From Oscillospiraceae bacterium (GTDB taxonomy: Bacteria > Bacillota > Clostridia > Oscillospirales > Acutalibacteraceae), in NCBI GenBank assembly GCA_009786735.1, contig WQRM01000050.1, positions 1 through 9,650 of the forward strand: DNA of 9,650 nt, given 5' to 3'. The translations under genes were made by a program, and so were the position numbers. This document shows positions 1-6,171 of this stretch, in pieces (position 1 is the stretch's first letter; each line of letters opens with the position of its first letter). The notes beneath the pieces are model-generated. The model was given only the letters and a program-made list of their open reading frames with translations, had not been told where the DNA came from and ran no database searches.

Positions 1-38
1 GCGCGGATGCGCCGGTGGGGGTAAGAAAGGACAAGCCC

Positions 39-773
39 ATGAAAAAACTCATCGCGCTCATCTTCGTCTTGCTGTTGCTTGCAGGTTGCGCAAGTGTGGC
101 ACAGCCTGTGGTGGCGGAGGAAGAAACTACGCTCGAATACACCACGACCGAGCAAACGACCACCACAACGGAGTGGACAATGCTCCCAACTCGACTGATT
201 GATTTTCCCACCAGCTTTCGCGGCGCGCCGGAGGTGTATTGGCCGATACTTCGGTATTTGTACATGTTCAATGACAACCATGAGGGTAACATGATGTACG
301 CGATGGATGCGCTTTGGTTTGCTGGTTTTGGCTTTGCCACTCGCGGGAACAATGCGTATGCGGTTGCGGATATTAACGGCGACGGCATCGACGAATTGAT
401 TTTGTTTGGTCAATTTGAAGGTCAAGCCCCACACATGATTGCGTTGTATACGCAGCACGACGGCGTTGCGGTGCGACTAGGTGAATGGACACACCGCTCA
501 CAAGCAGTTATCACAACGGATGGTATCATCTATGACCGAGGTTCAAATTCGAGTGAGAGTTCTGGGTTTTCATCGTATAGACTTGAGCCAGGCGCGACAC
601 GCCTCACGGAAATAACTTTTCATCGGACGGATTTTCGCGGCGGCGAGCGTGTATATCAAACAGGCTGGGATGGTGAATGGTTGCCGCTTAGTGAAGAAAG
701 AGAAGCAGAACTTTGGGCTACCATGAACCCACCCAACCCCATGCAATTTAACTTCATCCCCATCGAACAGTAA
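39..773 (+). CDS. Putative secreted lipoprotein with a DxNxDGxDE calcium-type motif
   Basis: Unrecognised lipoprotein of 244 aa. The N-terminus is a lipoprotein signal peptide: two Lys, a hydrophobic run, then the lipobox LAGC with Cys at residue 17, so the mature protein should be tethered to the outer face of the membrane. A Thr-rich linker (about residues 30-46) follows, then a globular part carrying DINGDGIDE at 111-119. That is the EF-hand/FG-GAP-like loop common in surface proteins of Clostridia and usually taken to bind calcium. I chose the ATG at 39 because the signal peptide begins there and AAGAAAGGA lies 8 nt upstream; the frame stays open to a GTG at 15 and to the window edge. The aldolase gene follows after 11 bp with its ribosome site overlapping this stop codon, so the two are probably co-transcribed. 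GC looks lower than in the aldolase gene. Substrate and role are unknown. Confidence 0.8.
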   Translation: MKKLIALIFVLLLLAGCASVAQPVVAEEETTLEYTTTEQTTTTTEWTMLPTRLIDFPTSFRGAPEVYWPILRYLYMFNDNHEGNMMYAMDALWFAGFGFATRGNNAYAVADINGDGIDELILFGQFEGQAPHMIALYTQHDGVAVRLGEWTHRSQAVITTDGIIYDRGSNSSESSGFSSYRLEPGATRLTEITFHRTDFRGGERVYQTGWDGEWLPLSEEREAELWATMNPPNPMQFNFIPIEQ

Positions 774-784
774 AGGAGCACACT

Positions 785-1588
785 ATGCTAGTTTCCCCAC
801 ACGACATTCTGCTGCCCGCCTTCCAAACCGGCAAGCTGGTGGGCGCATTCAACACCGGCAACCTAGAAATGACCCTCGGCATCATCCGCGCCGCCGAGCA
901 ACTCGGCACGCCCATCCTGCTGCAAATCGCCGAAAAACGCCTGCCGCATTCGCCGCTGCATCTGATGGCACCCATGATGGTCGCCGCCGCACAACAGGCG
1001 AGTGTGCCCGTGGCGGTGCAACTCGACCACGGCGAGTGCCCCGGCATCATCGACCAAGCGGCGCAGGCGGGCTTCACCGGGCTGATGTTCGATGGCTCGC
1101 ACCTGCCGCTTGACGAAAACATCGCCCACACACAGGCCGTGCGTGAGCGCTATCCCGCCCTGTGGCTAGAGGGCGAAGTTGGCGTGCTCGGCGGCAGCGA
1201 GGGTGGTCCCGAGGCCGAGGCGCTGCACACCTGTCCCGCGCAGGCTGAACGTTATGCTGCCGAAAGCGGCTGCGACTGCTTGGCGGTGTCCATCGGCAAC
1301 GCGCATGGGCTGTACAATGGCGAGCCAAAGCTCAACTTTGCGGTGCTGGAGGAGATTCGCCGCCGCCTGCCGAACATGCCGCTGATTTTGCATGGCGGCA
1401 CGGGCATCCCCGCGCGGGATCTGCAGCGTGCGGCTACGCTGGGCATTTGCAAGGTCAACATTGCCACGGCGAGCTTTGCTGCGCTGCGCCGCGCCGCTGC
1501 TGCCGCCGAGGGCGACTACTTCGCCATGAGCGAGGCGATGGTGCAGGCGGTGTGCGACAGCACGCTAGCTGTCTTGGAGGCTCTGTAG
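785..1588 (+). CDS. Class II (zinc-dependent) aldolase, fructose-bisphosphate/tagatose-bisphosphate type
   Basis: Protein of 267 aa in the FbaA/GatY/KbaY family, which cleaves ketose-1,6-bisphosphates to dihydroxyacetone phosphate and an aldehyde. Visible family motifs, in order: AFNTGN (21-26), VQLDHGE with catalytic Asp81 and zinc-ligand His82, FDGSHLPLDENI (102-113), EGEVGVLGG (129-137), AVSIGNAHGLY with zinc-ligand His174, LILHGGTGIP with zinc-ligand His203, and KVNIAT (223-228). All metal ligands are present, so it should be active. It is about 15-20 residues shorter than usual family members, mainly at the C-terminus. The exact substrate (fructose- or tagatose-bisphosphate, or another phospho-sugar) cannot be read from the sequence. 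AAAGGAG 6 nt before the ATG fixes the start. The last 24 bp overlap the 3' end of the convergent maf gene. Confidence 0.9.
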   Translation: MLVSPHDILLPAFQTGKLVGAFNTGNLEMTLGIIRAAEQLGTPILLQIAEKRLPHSPLHLMAPMMVAAAQQASVPVAVQLDHGECPGIIDQAAQAGFTGLMFDGSHLPLDENIAHTQAVRERYPALWLEGEVGVLGGSEGGPEAEALHTCPAQAERYAAESGCDCLAVSIGNAHGLYNGEPKLNFAVLEEIRRRLPNMPLILHGGTGIPARDLQRAATLGICKVNIATASFAALRRAAAAAEGDYFAMSEAMVQAVCDSTLAVLEAL

Positions 1589-2122
1589 ATGGCGGATTGC
1601 TGAAGTCGGCAGCCCCATCACGTTGTAGAAATCGCCCACGATGCCTTTCACCAGTACCGCCCCGCGCCCTTGAATGCCATATGCGCCCGCTTTGTCCATC
1701 GGTTCGCCGGTGGCCACATAGCGGGCGATTTCGTCGTCCGTCAGCGGATAAAATTGCACTTGAGTTTGCTCGGCGAAGGCAACGCGCCGGGTATCTTTTT
1801 GCATGCACACGCCCGTGATGACCGTGTGCTCGCGCTCGCTGAGTTGCCGCAACATGCGCGCGGCATCGGCTTCGTCGGCGGGCTTGCCGAGGATTTCGCC
1901 ATCCACCACAACGATGGTGTCGGCGGCAATCACGCATGCACCGGGGTAGAGCGCCGCCACAGCTGCGGCTTTTTGGCAGGCGAGCTCGCGCGCGGCATCC
2001 TTCGGGCGAACGCCGGGTGCGATGGTTTCGTCGATGTCAGGCGCGTACACGGTGAAGCTAAAGCCCGCGGCGGTGAGCAGCTCGTGTCTGCGTGGCGAGG
2101 CGGATGCTAGGATGATTTGCAT
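1565..2122 (-). CDS. maf: Maf-family nucleoside triphosphate pyrophosphatase (probably dTTP/UTP type)
   Basis: Protein of 185 aa, a normal length for Maf proteins. These cytoplasmic enzymes hydrolyse (often modified) nucleoside triphosphates to the monophosphate and pyrophosphate, cleaning the nucleotide pool, and have been linked to septum formation control. Motifs: ASASPRR (6-12), DIDE (29-32), Lys51, AADTIVV (66-72), GKPADEADAARML (79-91), HTVITGV (99-105), MDKAGAYGIQG (142-152) and VGDFYNVMGLP (162-172). The ADT form of the central motif and the GIQG glutamine fit the YhdE-type dTTP/UTP pyrophosphatases rather than the m7GTP-specific YceF type; that subtype is inferred. AAAGGAG lies 7 nt upstream of the ATG, and a good promoter is at 2153-2181. 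The gene appears monocistronic, and its last codons overlap the end of the aldolase gene. Confidence 0.93.
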   Translation of the reverse strand: MQIILASASPRRHELLTAAGFSFTVYAPDIDETIAPGVRPKDAARELACQKAAAVAALYPGACVIAADTIVVVDGEILGKPADEADAARMLRQLSEREHTVITGVCMQKDTRRVAFAEQTQVQFYPLTDDEIARYVATGEPMDKAGAYGIQGRGAVLVKGIVGDFYNVMGLPTSAIRHLQSLQDS

Positions 2123-2152
2123 TGTGATTCTCCTTTGCAGCTTTCTCTATCC

Positions 2153-2181
2153 ATTCTACCACAAAACTGCCAAAAATTCAA
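2153..2181 (-). promoter_or_regulatory. Sigma-A type promoter for maf
   Basis: Read on the minus strand: -35 TTGAAT (2181-2176), a 17-bp spacer, and -10 TAGAAT (2158-2153). TGG directly before the -10 gives an extended -10 (TGN). It sits about 30 bp upstream of the maf ATG, leaving room for a short leader with the ribosome site. Confidence 0.65.
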
Positions 2182-2203
2182 TGCAAAATCCGCATTTTCC
2201 CCC

Positions 2204-2232
2204 TTTACTTTTTCGCGCGCGTGTTGTATAAT
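2204..2232 (+). promoter_or_regulatory. Sigma-A type promoter for the RING/TPR/galU operon
   Basis: -35 TTTACT (2204-2209), exactly 17 bp spacer, perfect -10 TATAAT (2227-2232). The expected transcription start, near 2239, falls on the in-frame ATG at 2238, so translation cannot begin there. This supports the ATG at 2265, which has AAGGAG at 2254-2259 five bases upstream. The promoter is divergent from the maf promoter. Confidence 0.75.
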
Positions 2233-2264
2233 ATAACATGTATCATTGTGTTGAAGGAGTTCCC

Positions 2265-3278
2265 ATGCGATATAATCAAGAAATTTGCAGCGCTTGCAAC
2301 GCTGCGTTTGACGAACACAGCGACGTTGTGGTGTGCCCAGACTGCGGCACGCCGGTGCATCGCCAGTGCTGGCAAGCTGCCGGTGCGTGCCCCAACGCCC
2401 ACTGCCACGGTGAAGAGTTTGCCTGGCGGCCCACGCATGTTGCGCCACCCGCACCCGTTGGCGAGCAACCCAGCAACCTGTGCGACCACTGCGGTGAATA
2501 CACCGAGCCGGGCATGCCGTTTTGCCCCGGTTGCGGTGTGGAGCATGGGCAGCTGTCGCCGATGGAAATGTTCACGCAGATGAGCGTGGAGCGCGAAAAA
2601 GCCTTTCTGCGGGACTTCCCGGCGCATTGGGTCAATGGGCAAAAGTTGCGCGCCGGTGACACCGTGGCAGGCCAGCCGATGGAAGAAATCTGCTTGCAAT
2701 TGCGCAGCAACCAACGCACCGCCGAGCGCTATCTGTCGCGCTTTGCCCGCGAGCGCAACTTGGGCTGGAACTGGGCTGCGTTTGTGTTCGGGCCTTACTG
2801 GATGTTCTTCCGCAAGCTGTTCAAGCCTGCGCTGATTCTCGGGGCTGTTGCTCTGGCAATCACCTTTGTGTTGCTGCCCATCAGCGAAGCGGTGTGGGGG
2901 ATATTCACAGCCTATGGCGCAAACCCGGAGCAGGCTTTTTGGATGATGTGGAACGTGGTGCGCATGTATCCATGGCAGGCGATTGTGGCAGCCGGGTTAT
3001 TTTTAGGCGGACGCGTGGTTGCGGGTTTGCTCGGCGACCGCTTGCTGCAAGGCAAAATCATGGGCAACATCAAGAAGGTCAAGCGCGAGGACGCTGTGCT
3101 TGGCATGGACGAAGCCGCGCCCGTTTCGGATGGCGAAGGTGCGATGCGCAGGCTCAACCGCCACCAGTTGCTGGCACGCATGGGCGGGGTGTCATACTTT
3201 GCGCCGCTGGTCTATTTTTGGGCATGGATTTACTTGCCCGGCTTTTTGCTGAATTTCGTCAACTGGATTGTGCGATAA
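2265..3278 (+). CDS. Prok-RING / zinc-ribbon / DUF2628 membrane protein
   Basis: Protein of 337 aa, first gene of the operon. The N-terminus is a RING-like (Prok-RING type) zinc module with eight evenly placed ligands: C8, C11, C24, C27, H32, C35, C42, C47. The core VVCPDCGTPVHRQCW is typical of the family. A second zinc ribbon, C73-x2-C76-x10-C87-x2-C90, follows a Pro-rich linker. After a charged stretch, GWNWAAFVFGPYWMFFRK (about 168-185) begins a DUF2628-like region with roughly three to four hydrophobic segments: just after 185, around 235-255, and at the C-terminus (about 310-337). The zinc modules therefore probably sit on the cytoplasmic side of an integral membrane protein. This architecture occurs in Clostridia, but no reaction is established; ubiquitin-ligase activity should not be assumed. 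The next gene begins 12 bp downstream, so the two are co-transcribed. Confidence 0.85.
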   Translation: MRYNQEICSACNAAFDEHSDVVVCPDCGTPVHRQCWQAAGACPNAHCHGEEFAWRPTHVAPPAPVGEQPSNLCDHCGEYTEPGMPFCPGCGVEHGQLSPMEMFTQMSVEREKAFLRDFPAHWVNGQKLRAGDTVAGQPMEEICLQLRSNQRTAERYLSRFARERNLGWNWAAFVFGPYWMFFRKLFKPALILGAVALAITFVLLPISEAVWGIFTAYGANPEQAFWMMWNVVRMYPWQAIVAAGLFLGGRVVAGLLGDRLLQGKIMGNIKKVKREDAVLGMDEAAPVSDGEGAMRRLNRHQLLARMGGVSYFAPLVYFWAWIYLPGFLLNFVNWIVR

Positions 3279-3290
3279 GGAGGTTTTATC

Positions 3291-3995
3291 ATGAGCATTC
3301 GTCCCGATGTGATGGCACTGGCGCGGCAATACAAGGCAGGCACGGTGCTGTTTCGCGGCAGCATCCGCGCGCTGTCCAACGCGCTGCACCCGCAGGAGCA
3401 ACCGCAGGTTGTGCTTGCATGCACGCTCACGCCAAGCCTGACCGACACCTTTGACGACGACGAAGAGCGCGTTGGCGTGATCGCCGTGACAAACATGCGC
3501 GTGGCGCACGCCAGCAGCGAGGGCGTGGCCAGCTTCGCCTTTGCCGATATCCACTCCTTTCGGCTGGACACCGAGGATGACTACGTTGTGCGCTTTGGCT
3601 CGCAAACGCACCAGTGGCATGCGCTGTTCATGGGTGCGGTTGGCGGCAGCGCGGAATACGCGGGCGTCTTCCTGCGCTTGATGCAGCAACTGGCCACCGG
3701 CACAGCGCCCGCGAACATGGCAACTGCCGCCGCGGCTTCCACCGCTGCGCAGCAAGTGCGTGTGAGCTGCCAAAGCTGCGGTGCACACGAGCTGCTTGCG
3801 CCCGGGCAGGCGGTGCCTTGCCAATACTGCAATAGCGCCCTACAAGCTCCTGCGCTTGAACCCGCACCCGCGCCTGCTGCCACAGAGCCCGCCCCGCAAG
3901 AAGAACAAAGCACCTTCGGTGGCGGCTTCTTGGGTGGTCTGCTCGGCGGCGCGCTGGGGGAAATCATCGAGGCCGTGGTGGAGGAGTTTATTTAA
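3291..3995 (+). CDS. Possible PH-like domain protein with zinc ribbon and Gly-rich hydrophobic tail
   Basis: Unrecognised protein of 234 aa. Residues about 15-130 alternate short beta-like segments (VLFRGSI, VVLACTL, RVGVIAVTNMRVAHA, FAFADIHSFRL, YVVRFGS) and end in a helix (AEYAGVFLRLMQQLA). This pattern resembles bacterial PH-like (YokE/bPH) domains, but the assignment is inferred only. An Ala-rich linker leads to a zinc ribbon C160-x2-C163-x13-C177-x2-C180, then a Pro/Ala/Glu linker (about 185-206), and finally a Gly-rich hydrophobic tail (GGGFLGGLLGGALG, 210-223) ending in an acidic amphipathic segment. The tail could insert in or lie on a membrane, or mediate oligomerisation. The start is fixed by AAGGAGG 7 nt upstream, which overlaps the previous stop codon. 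It sits between two membrane-associated genes of the same operon and shares the zinc-ribbon theme of the first. Confidence 0.8.
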   Translation: MSIRPDVMALARQYKAGTVLFRGSIRALSNALHPQEQPQVVLACTLTPSLTDTFDDDEERVGVIAVTNMRVAHASSEGVASFAFADIHSFRLDTEDDYVVRFGSQTHQWHALFMGAVGGSAEYAGVFLRLMQQLATGTAPANMATAAAASTAAQQVRVSCQSCGAHELLAPGQAVPCQYCNSALQAPALEPAPAPAATEPAPQEEQSTFGGGFLGGLLGGALGEIIEAVVEEFI

Positions 3996-4006
3996 GGAGG
4001 TAGTCT

Positions 4007-5086
4007 ATGCATCCGACAATTTGGGCGGCGATTATTGGTACTGTTGGCGGTTTTGCTCTTTGGGGGCTTAAAGTGTTAGCAAAATGGCTTCCGGTGCGCA
4101 AACAGTATAAAGACGGCTTAAAGCTTGTTGACCTAGCGCAAGAACAAGGCATAGATTCCCGCGAAGAATATGCAAAATATCGCAAGGCGCTTGGGTGTTT
4201 TCAGGATGCGGACAAGCAATTGCAGGCTCTCGGCTCGAAAGCCAAACTGAGCATGCAACGCGCCGAGATACTCAACGAGCAAGGGCGCACGCATTGGCGC
4301 ATGGCAGAGTATGATGATGCGTTAGACTGTTACCAAGATGCACTGAGCATTGCTCGGCAACATAAGCGAAAAAAGCATTTGTTATTCGCCTCCGCAATCT
4401 ACAACAACATCGCGTTGGTCTATCGTGACCAAGGCAAGCTTGACGAGGCGCTGAAGTGGCATGAAAAAGACAGGAAAATTTGTGAAGTTGCTTTGCCCGC
4501 TAATCACCCAAGACTCGCCACAACCTACAACAACATTGCGACAGTCTATCGCGACCAAGGCAAGCTTGACGATGCGCTGGAGTGGCATGAAAAAGCAAGA
4601 AAAATTTGTGAAGAAGTTTTGCTTGCCAACGATCCTGCCCTTGCCACAACCTACAACAACATTGCGACAGTTTATCACGACCAAGGCAAGCTTGATAAGG
4701 CGTTGAAATGGTATGAAAAAGCAAGAAAAATTCGCGAAGAAGTTTTAACAGCCAACCACCCTGACCTTGCCGAAACCTACAACAACATTGCGTCGGTTTA
4801 TCGCTACCAAGGCAAGCTTGACGAGGCGCTGGAGTGGCATGAAAAAGCGAGAGGAATCAAAGAAGCTGTTTTGTCTGCTAATCACCCAAGCCTTGCTACA
4901 ACATACAGCAACATTGCGGTGGTGTATCGAGCGCAAGGCAAGTTTGATGATGCGCTGAAGCTCTTTGAGAAAGCCTACAGCATTGCTCGCGAAGTGTTGG
5001 GCGAAGAACACCCCCGCACAATCAACTATCGCAAAGGCATAGAAATCGTTCACGCCAAACTAAACCAACCCACAACCAAAACATAA
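4007..5086 (+). CDS. Membrane-anchored tetratricopeptide (kinesin-light-chain-like) repeat protein
   Basis: Protein of 359 aa. Residues 4-28 form a hydrophobic segment followed by basic residues, most likely an uncleaved N-terminal anchor with the rest in the cytoplasm. TPR helices start near residue 40. From about residue 129 there are five very regular 42-residue units (129-170, 171-212, 213-254, 255-296, 297-338), each with a YNNIA-x-VY-x-x-QGK-x-D-x-ALK/EW-x-EKA pattern ending in NHP or similar, the hallmark of kinesin-light-chain type TPRs. Such arrays are protein-binding scaffolds; no catalytic domain is present. AAGGAGG with a 6-nt spacer fixes the start, and only 11 bp separate it from the preceding gene. 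GC content is clearly lower than in the flanking genes (many AAA, GAA and TTT codons), and the units are similar at DNA level, which suggests recent internal duplication. The binding partner is unknown; products of the same operon are natural candidates. Confidence 0.9.
   Translation: MHPTIWAAIIGTVGGFALWGLKVLAKWLPVRKQYKDGLKLVDLAQEQGIDSREEYAKYRKALGCFQDADKQLQALGSKAKLSMQRAEILNEQGRTHWRMAEYDDALDCYQDALSIARQHKRKKHLLFASAIYNNIALVYRDQGKLDEALKWHEKDRKICEVALPANHPRLATTYNNIATVYRDQGKLDDALEWHEKARKICEEVLLANDPALATTYNNIATVYHDQGKLDKALKWYEKARKIREEVLTANHPDLAETYNNIASVYRYQGKLDEALEWHEKARGIKEAVLSANHPSLATTYSNIAVVYRAQGKFDDALKLFEKAYSIAREVLGEEHPRTINYRKGIEIVHAKLNQPTTKT
4391..5020 (+). repeat. Five tandem 126-bp units coding TPRs
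   Basis: In-frame tandem repeat with a 126-bp period inside the TPR gene. The codons for (N/S)NIA recur at 4403, 4529, 4655, 4781 and 4907, exactly 126 bp apart. Units two and three are the most alike, and the stretch CAAGGCAAGCTTGA recurs in the first four units. Similarity falls towards the fifth unit. Unit edges are set by protein periodicity and are arbitrary by a few bases. Confidence 0.9.
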
Positions 5087-5101
5087 ACGGAGGACACACA
5101 C

Positions 5102-5983
5102 ATGAAAGTCAGAAAAGCCATCATCCCCGCAGCGGGACTGGGCACGCGCGTGCTGCCCGCAAGCAAAGCCGTGCCCAAAGAAATGCTCAACATCGTGGAC
5201 AAACCCGCCATCCAGTACATCGTGGAAGAAGCCGTGGCGGCAGGCATTGAGGAAATCCTCATCATCACCAACCGCGGCAAAGGTGCCATCGAAGATCACT
5301 TCGACCATGCCTTTGAGCTCGAAACCCAGCTTGCCAAACAGCCCAGCAAAGCGGGCATCCTCGAGCAAGTGATGGGCGCTTCCACCATCCCCGCCAACAT
5401 CTACTTCCTGCGCCAAAAAGTTACCAAAGGACTTGGCCATGCGATTTTGTGCGCCAAAAACTGGGTGGGCGACGAGCCCTTCGCCGTGCTTTATGGCGAC
5501 GATGTCATTCTGTCCGACGACCCGGTGACTGCCCAACTTTGCCGCGTGAGTGAGGAGTTCGGCTGCGGCACCATCGGCGTGAAAGAAGTTGACCGCAAAG
5601 ACGTGCCCAAGTATTGCTCCGTGGAAAACACGCCCGAGCGCGACAACATCATGCGCGTCACCTCCATCGTCGAAAAACCCGAGCCCGGCACCTTTAGCTC
5701 GTGCTTCAGCATTTTGGGTCGCGTGGTGCTGCTGCCCGAAATTTTCACCATGCTCGAAGAAGGCGTTGCCAACACCCCCGCCGGCGAGGAATACTACCTC
5801 ACCGATGCCATGAGCGATCTCGGCGCTGCCGGCAAACTCATGGCCGTGGACTTCATCGGCACGCGCTACGACATGGGCAACAAACTGGGTATTCTGCAGG
5901 CCAACTGCGAAGTCGCCCTCAATCACCCCGAAATCGGCGAAGATGCCCGCGCGATGATTAAAGCCCTTGCCGCGACGCTGTGA
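5102..5983 (+). CDS. galU: UTP-glucose-1-phosphate uridylyltransferase
   Basis: Protein of 293 aa, full length for bacterial GalU/GtaB. It converts glucose-1-phosphate and UTP to UDP-glucose and pyrophosphate, supplying glycolipid, teichoic acid, capsule and exopolysaccharide synthesis in the cytoplasm. The nucleotidyltransferase signature AAGLGTRVLPASKAVPKEML (10-29) contains the GLGTR loop and Lys26. Further family features are QKVTKGLGHAILCA (105-118), the metal-site region YGDDVI (131-136), SIVEKPEPG (188-196) and YDMGNKLG (256-263). GGAGG lies 8 nt before the ATG. It is the last gene of the operon, 15 bp after the TPR gene. A hairpin repeat begins directly after its TGA stop, and the only candidate terminator is the hairpin near 6069-6101, which has a weak T-run on this strand. 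Confidence 0.96.
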   Translation: MKVRKAIIPAAGLGTRVLPASKAVPKEMLNIVDKPAIQYIVEEAVAAGIEEILIITNRGKGAIEDHFDHAFELETQLAKQPSKAGILEQVMGASTIPANIYFLRQKVTKGLGHAILCAKNWVGDEPFAVLYGDDVILSDDPVTAQLCRVSEEFGCGTIGVKEVDRKDVPKYCSVENTPERDNIMRVTSIVEKPEPGTFSSCFSILGRVVLLPEIFTMLEEGVANTPAGEEYYLTDAMSDLGAAGKLMAVDFIGTRYDMGNKLGILQANCEVALNHPEIGEDARAMIKALAATL

Positions 5984-6050
5984 CGTTGCGGCGCGAAGTG
6001 TTCTTTTTTGAAAAAAAGAACCAAAAAACTTCAGCCGCTTCGCGGTGGGC
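5984..6050 (+). repeat. Diverged copy of the 3'-UTR hairpin repeat, behind galU
   Basis: Starts directly after the galU TGA. It has a GC-rich lead (to about 5999), then a hairpin GTTCTTTTTT (6000-6009) / AAAAAAGAAC (6012-6021), then CCAAAAAACTT, then the mini-palindrome CCGCTTCGCGG (6035-6045). The same order is found, in the opposite orientation, in the copy at 9348-9420: GTTACTTTTCTT/AAGAAAAGTAAC, CCAAAAGAACTTTA, CCGCTTCGCGG. The stem is shortened but still fully complementary, which suggests the fold is maintained. Confidence 0.6.
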
Positions 6051-6068
6051 GATTAACAAAATAACAAA

Positions 6069-6101
6069 AAACCCACTTCCCGTCACGCAGGAGGTGGGTT
6101 T
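6069..6101 (-). terminator. Intrinsic terminator of the XRE regulator gene (possibly bidirectional)
   Basis: 12-bp stem (6069-6080 pairing with 6090-6101, one G-T wobble) with a 9-nt loop. Read on the minus strand the stem runs into a T-rich tract (TTTTTTGTTATTTTGTTAAT), as in a good rho-independent terminator. On the plus strand only three Ts end the stem and CGTC follows, so termination of galU transcripts would be weaker. Confidence 0.8.
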
Positions 6102-6110
6102 CGTCAAGTC

Positions 6111-6167
6111 TAAAGTTCTTTTGGTTACTTTTCTTTCAAGAAAAGTAACGCCTGCGCGGCGAGCGCA
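6111..6167 (-). repeat. 57-bp hairpin repeat, copy behind the XRE gene
   Basis: Identical over 57 bp to 9364-9420. On the minus strand it reads TGCGCTCGCCGCGCAGGC, then a perfect 12-bp hairpin GTTACTTTTCTT / AAGAAAAGTAAC (6149-6138 with 6135-6124), then CAAAAGAACTTTA. It begins 4 bp after the TGA of the XRE gene and precedes that gene's terminator. It lacks the CCGCTTCGCGG tail seen in the other copies. Confidence 0.9.
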
Positions 6168-6171
6168 ACAC

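Noticed and set aside
15..38. Earlier GTG start for the lipoprotein
   Set aside because: The signal peptide begins at the ATG at 39, which has a well-placed ribosome site; the GTG would put charged residues ahead of it.
2238..2264. Upstream ATG for the RING/DUF2628 gene
   Set aside because: It lies at the predicted transcription start and has no ribosome site; the ATG at 2265 has AAGGAG five bases upstream.
2265..2410. RING module as a bacterial ubiquitin-ligase system
   Set aside because: No E1, E2, ubiquitin-like or deubiquitinase gene is in the window, and Prok-RING modules in this architecture have no demonstrated ligase activity.
4391..5020. Regular repeats that could suggest a CRISPR array
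   Set aside because: The 126-bp period is in frame, has no unique spacers and translates into TPR units.
5060..5926. Long open frame antisense to galU (288 codons, minus strand)
   Set aside because: It mirrors galU, has no ribosome site and shows only low-complexity His/Gly-rich sequence; GC-rich codon use leaves antisense frames open.
6000..6021. GTTCTTTTTT/AAAAAAGAAC hairpin as a classic galU terminator
   Set aside because: The stem is A/T-rich and is followed by CAAAAAAC rather than a T-run, so it does not fit an intrinsic terminator; it is better explained as a repeat copy.
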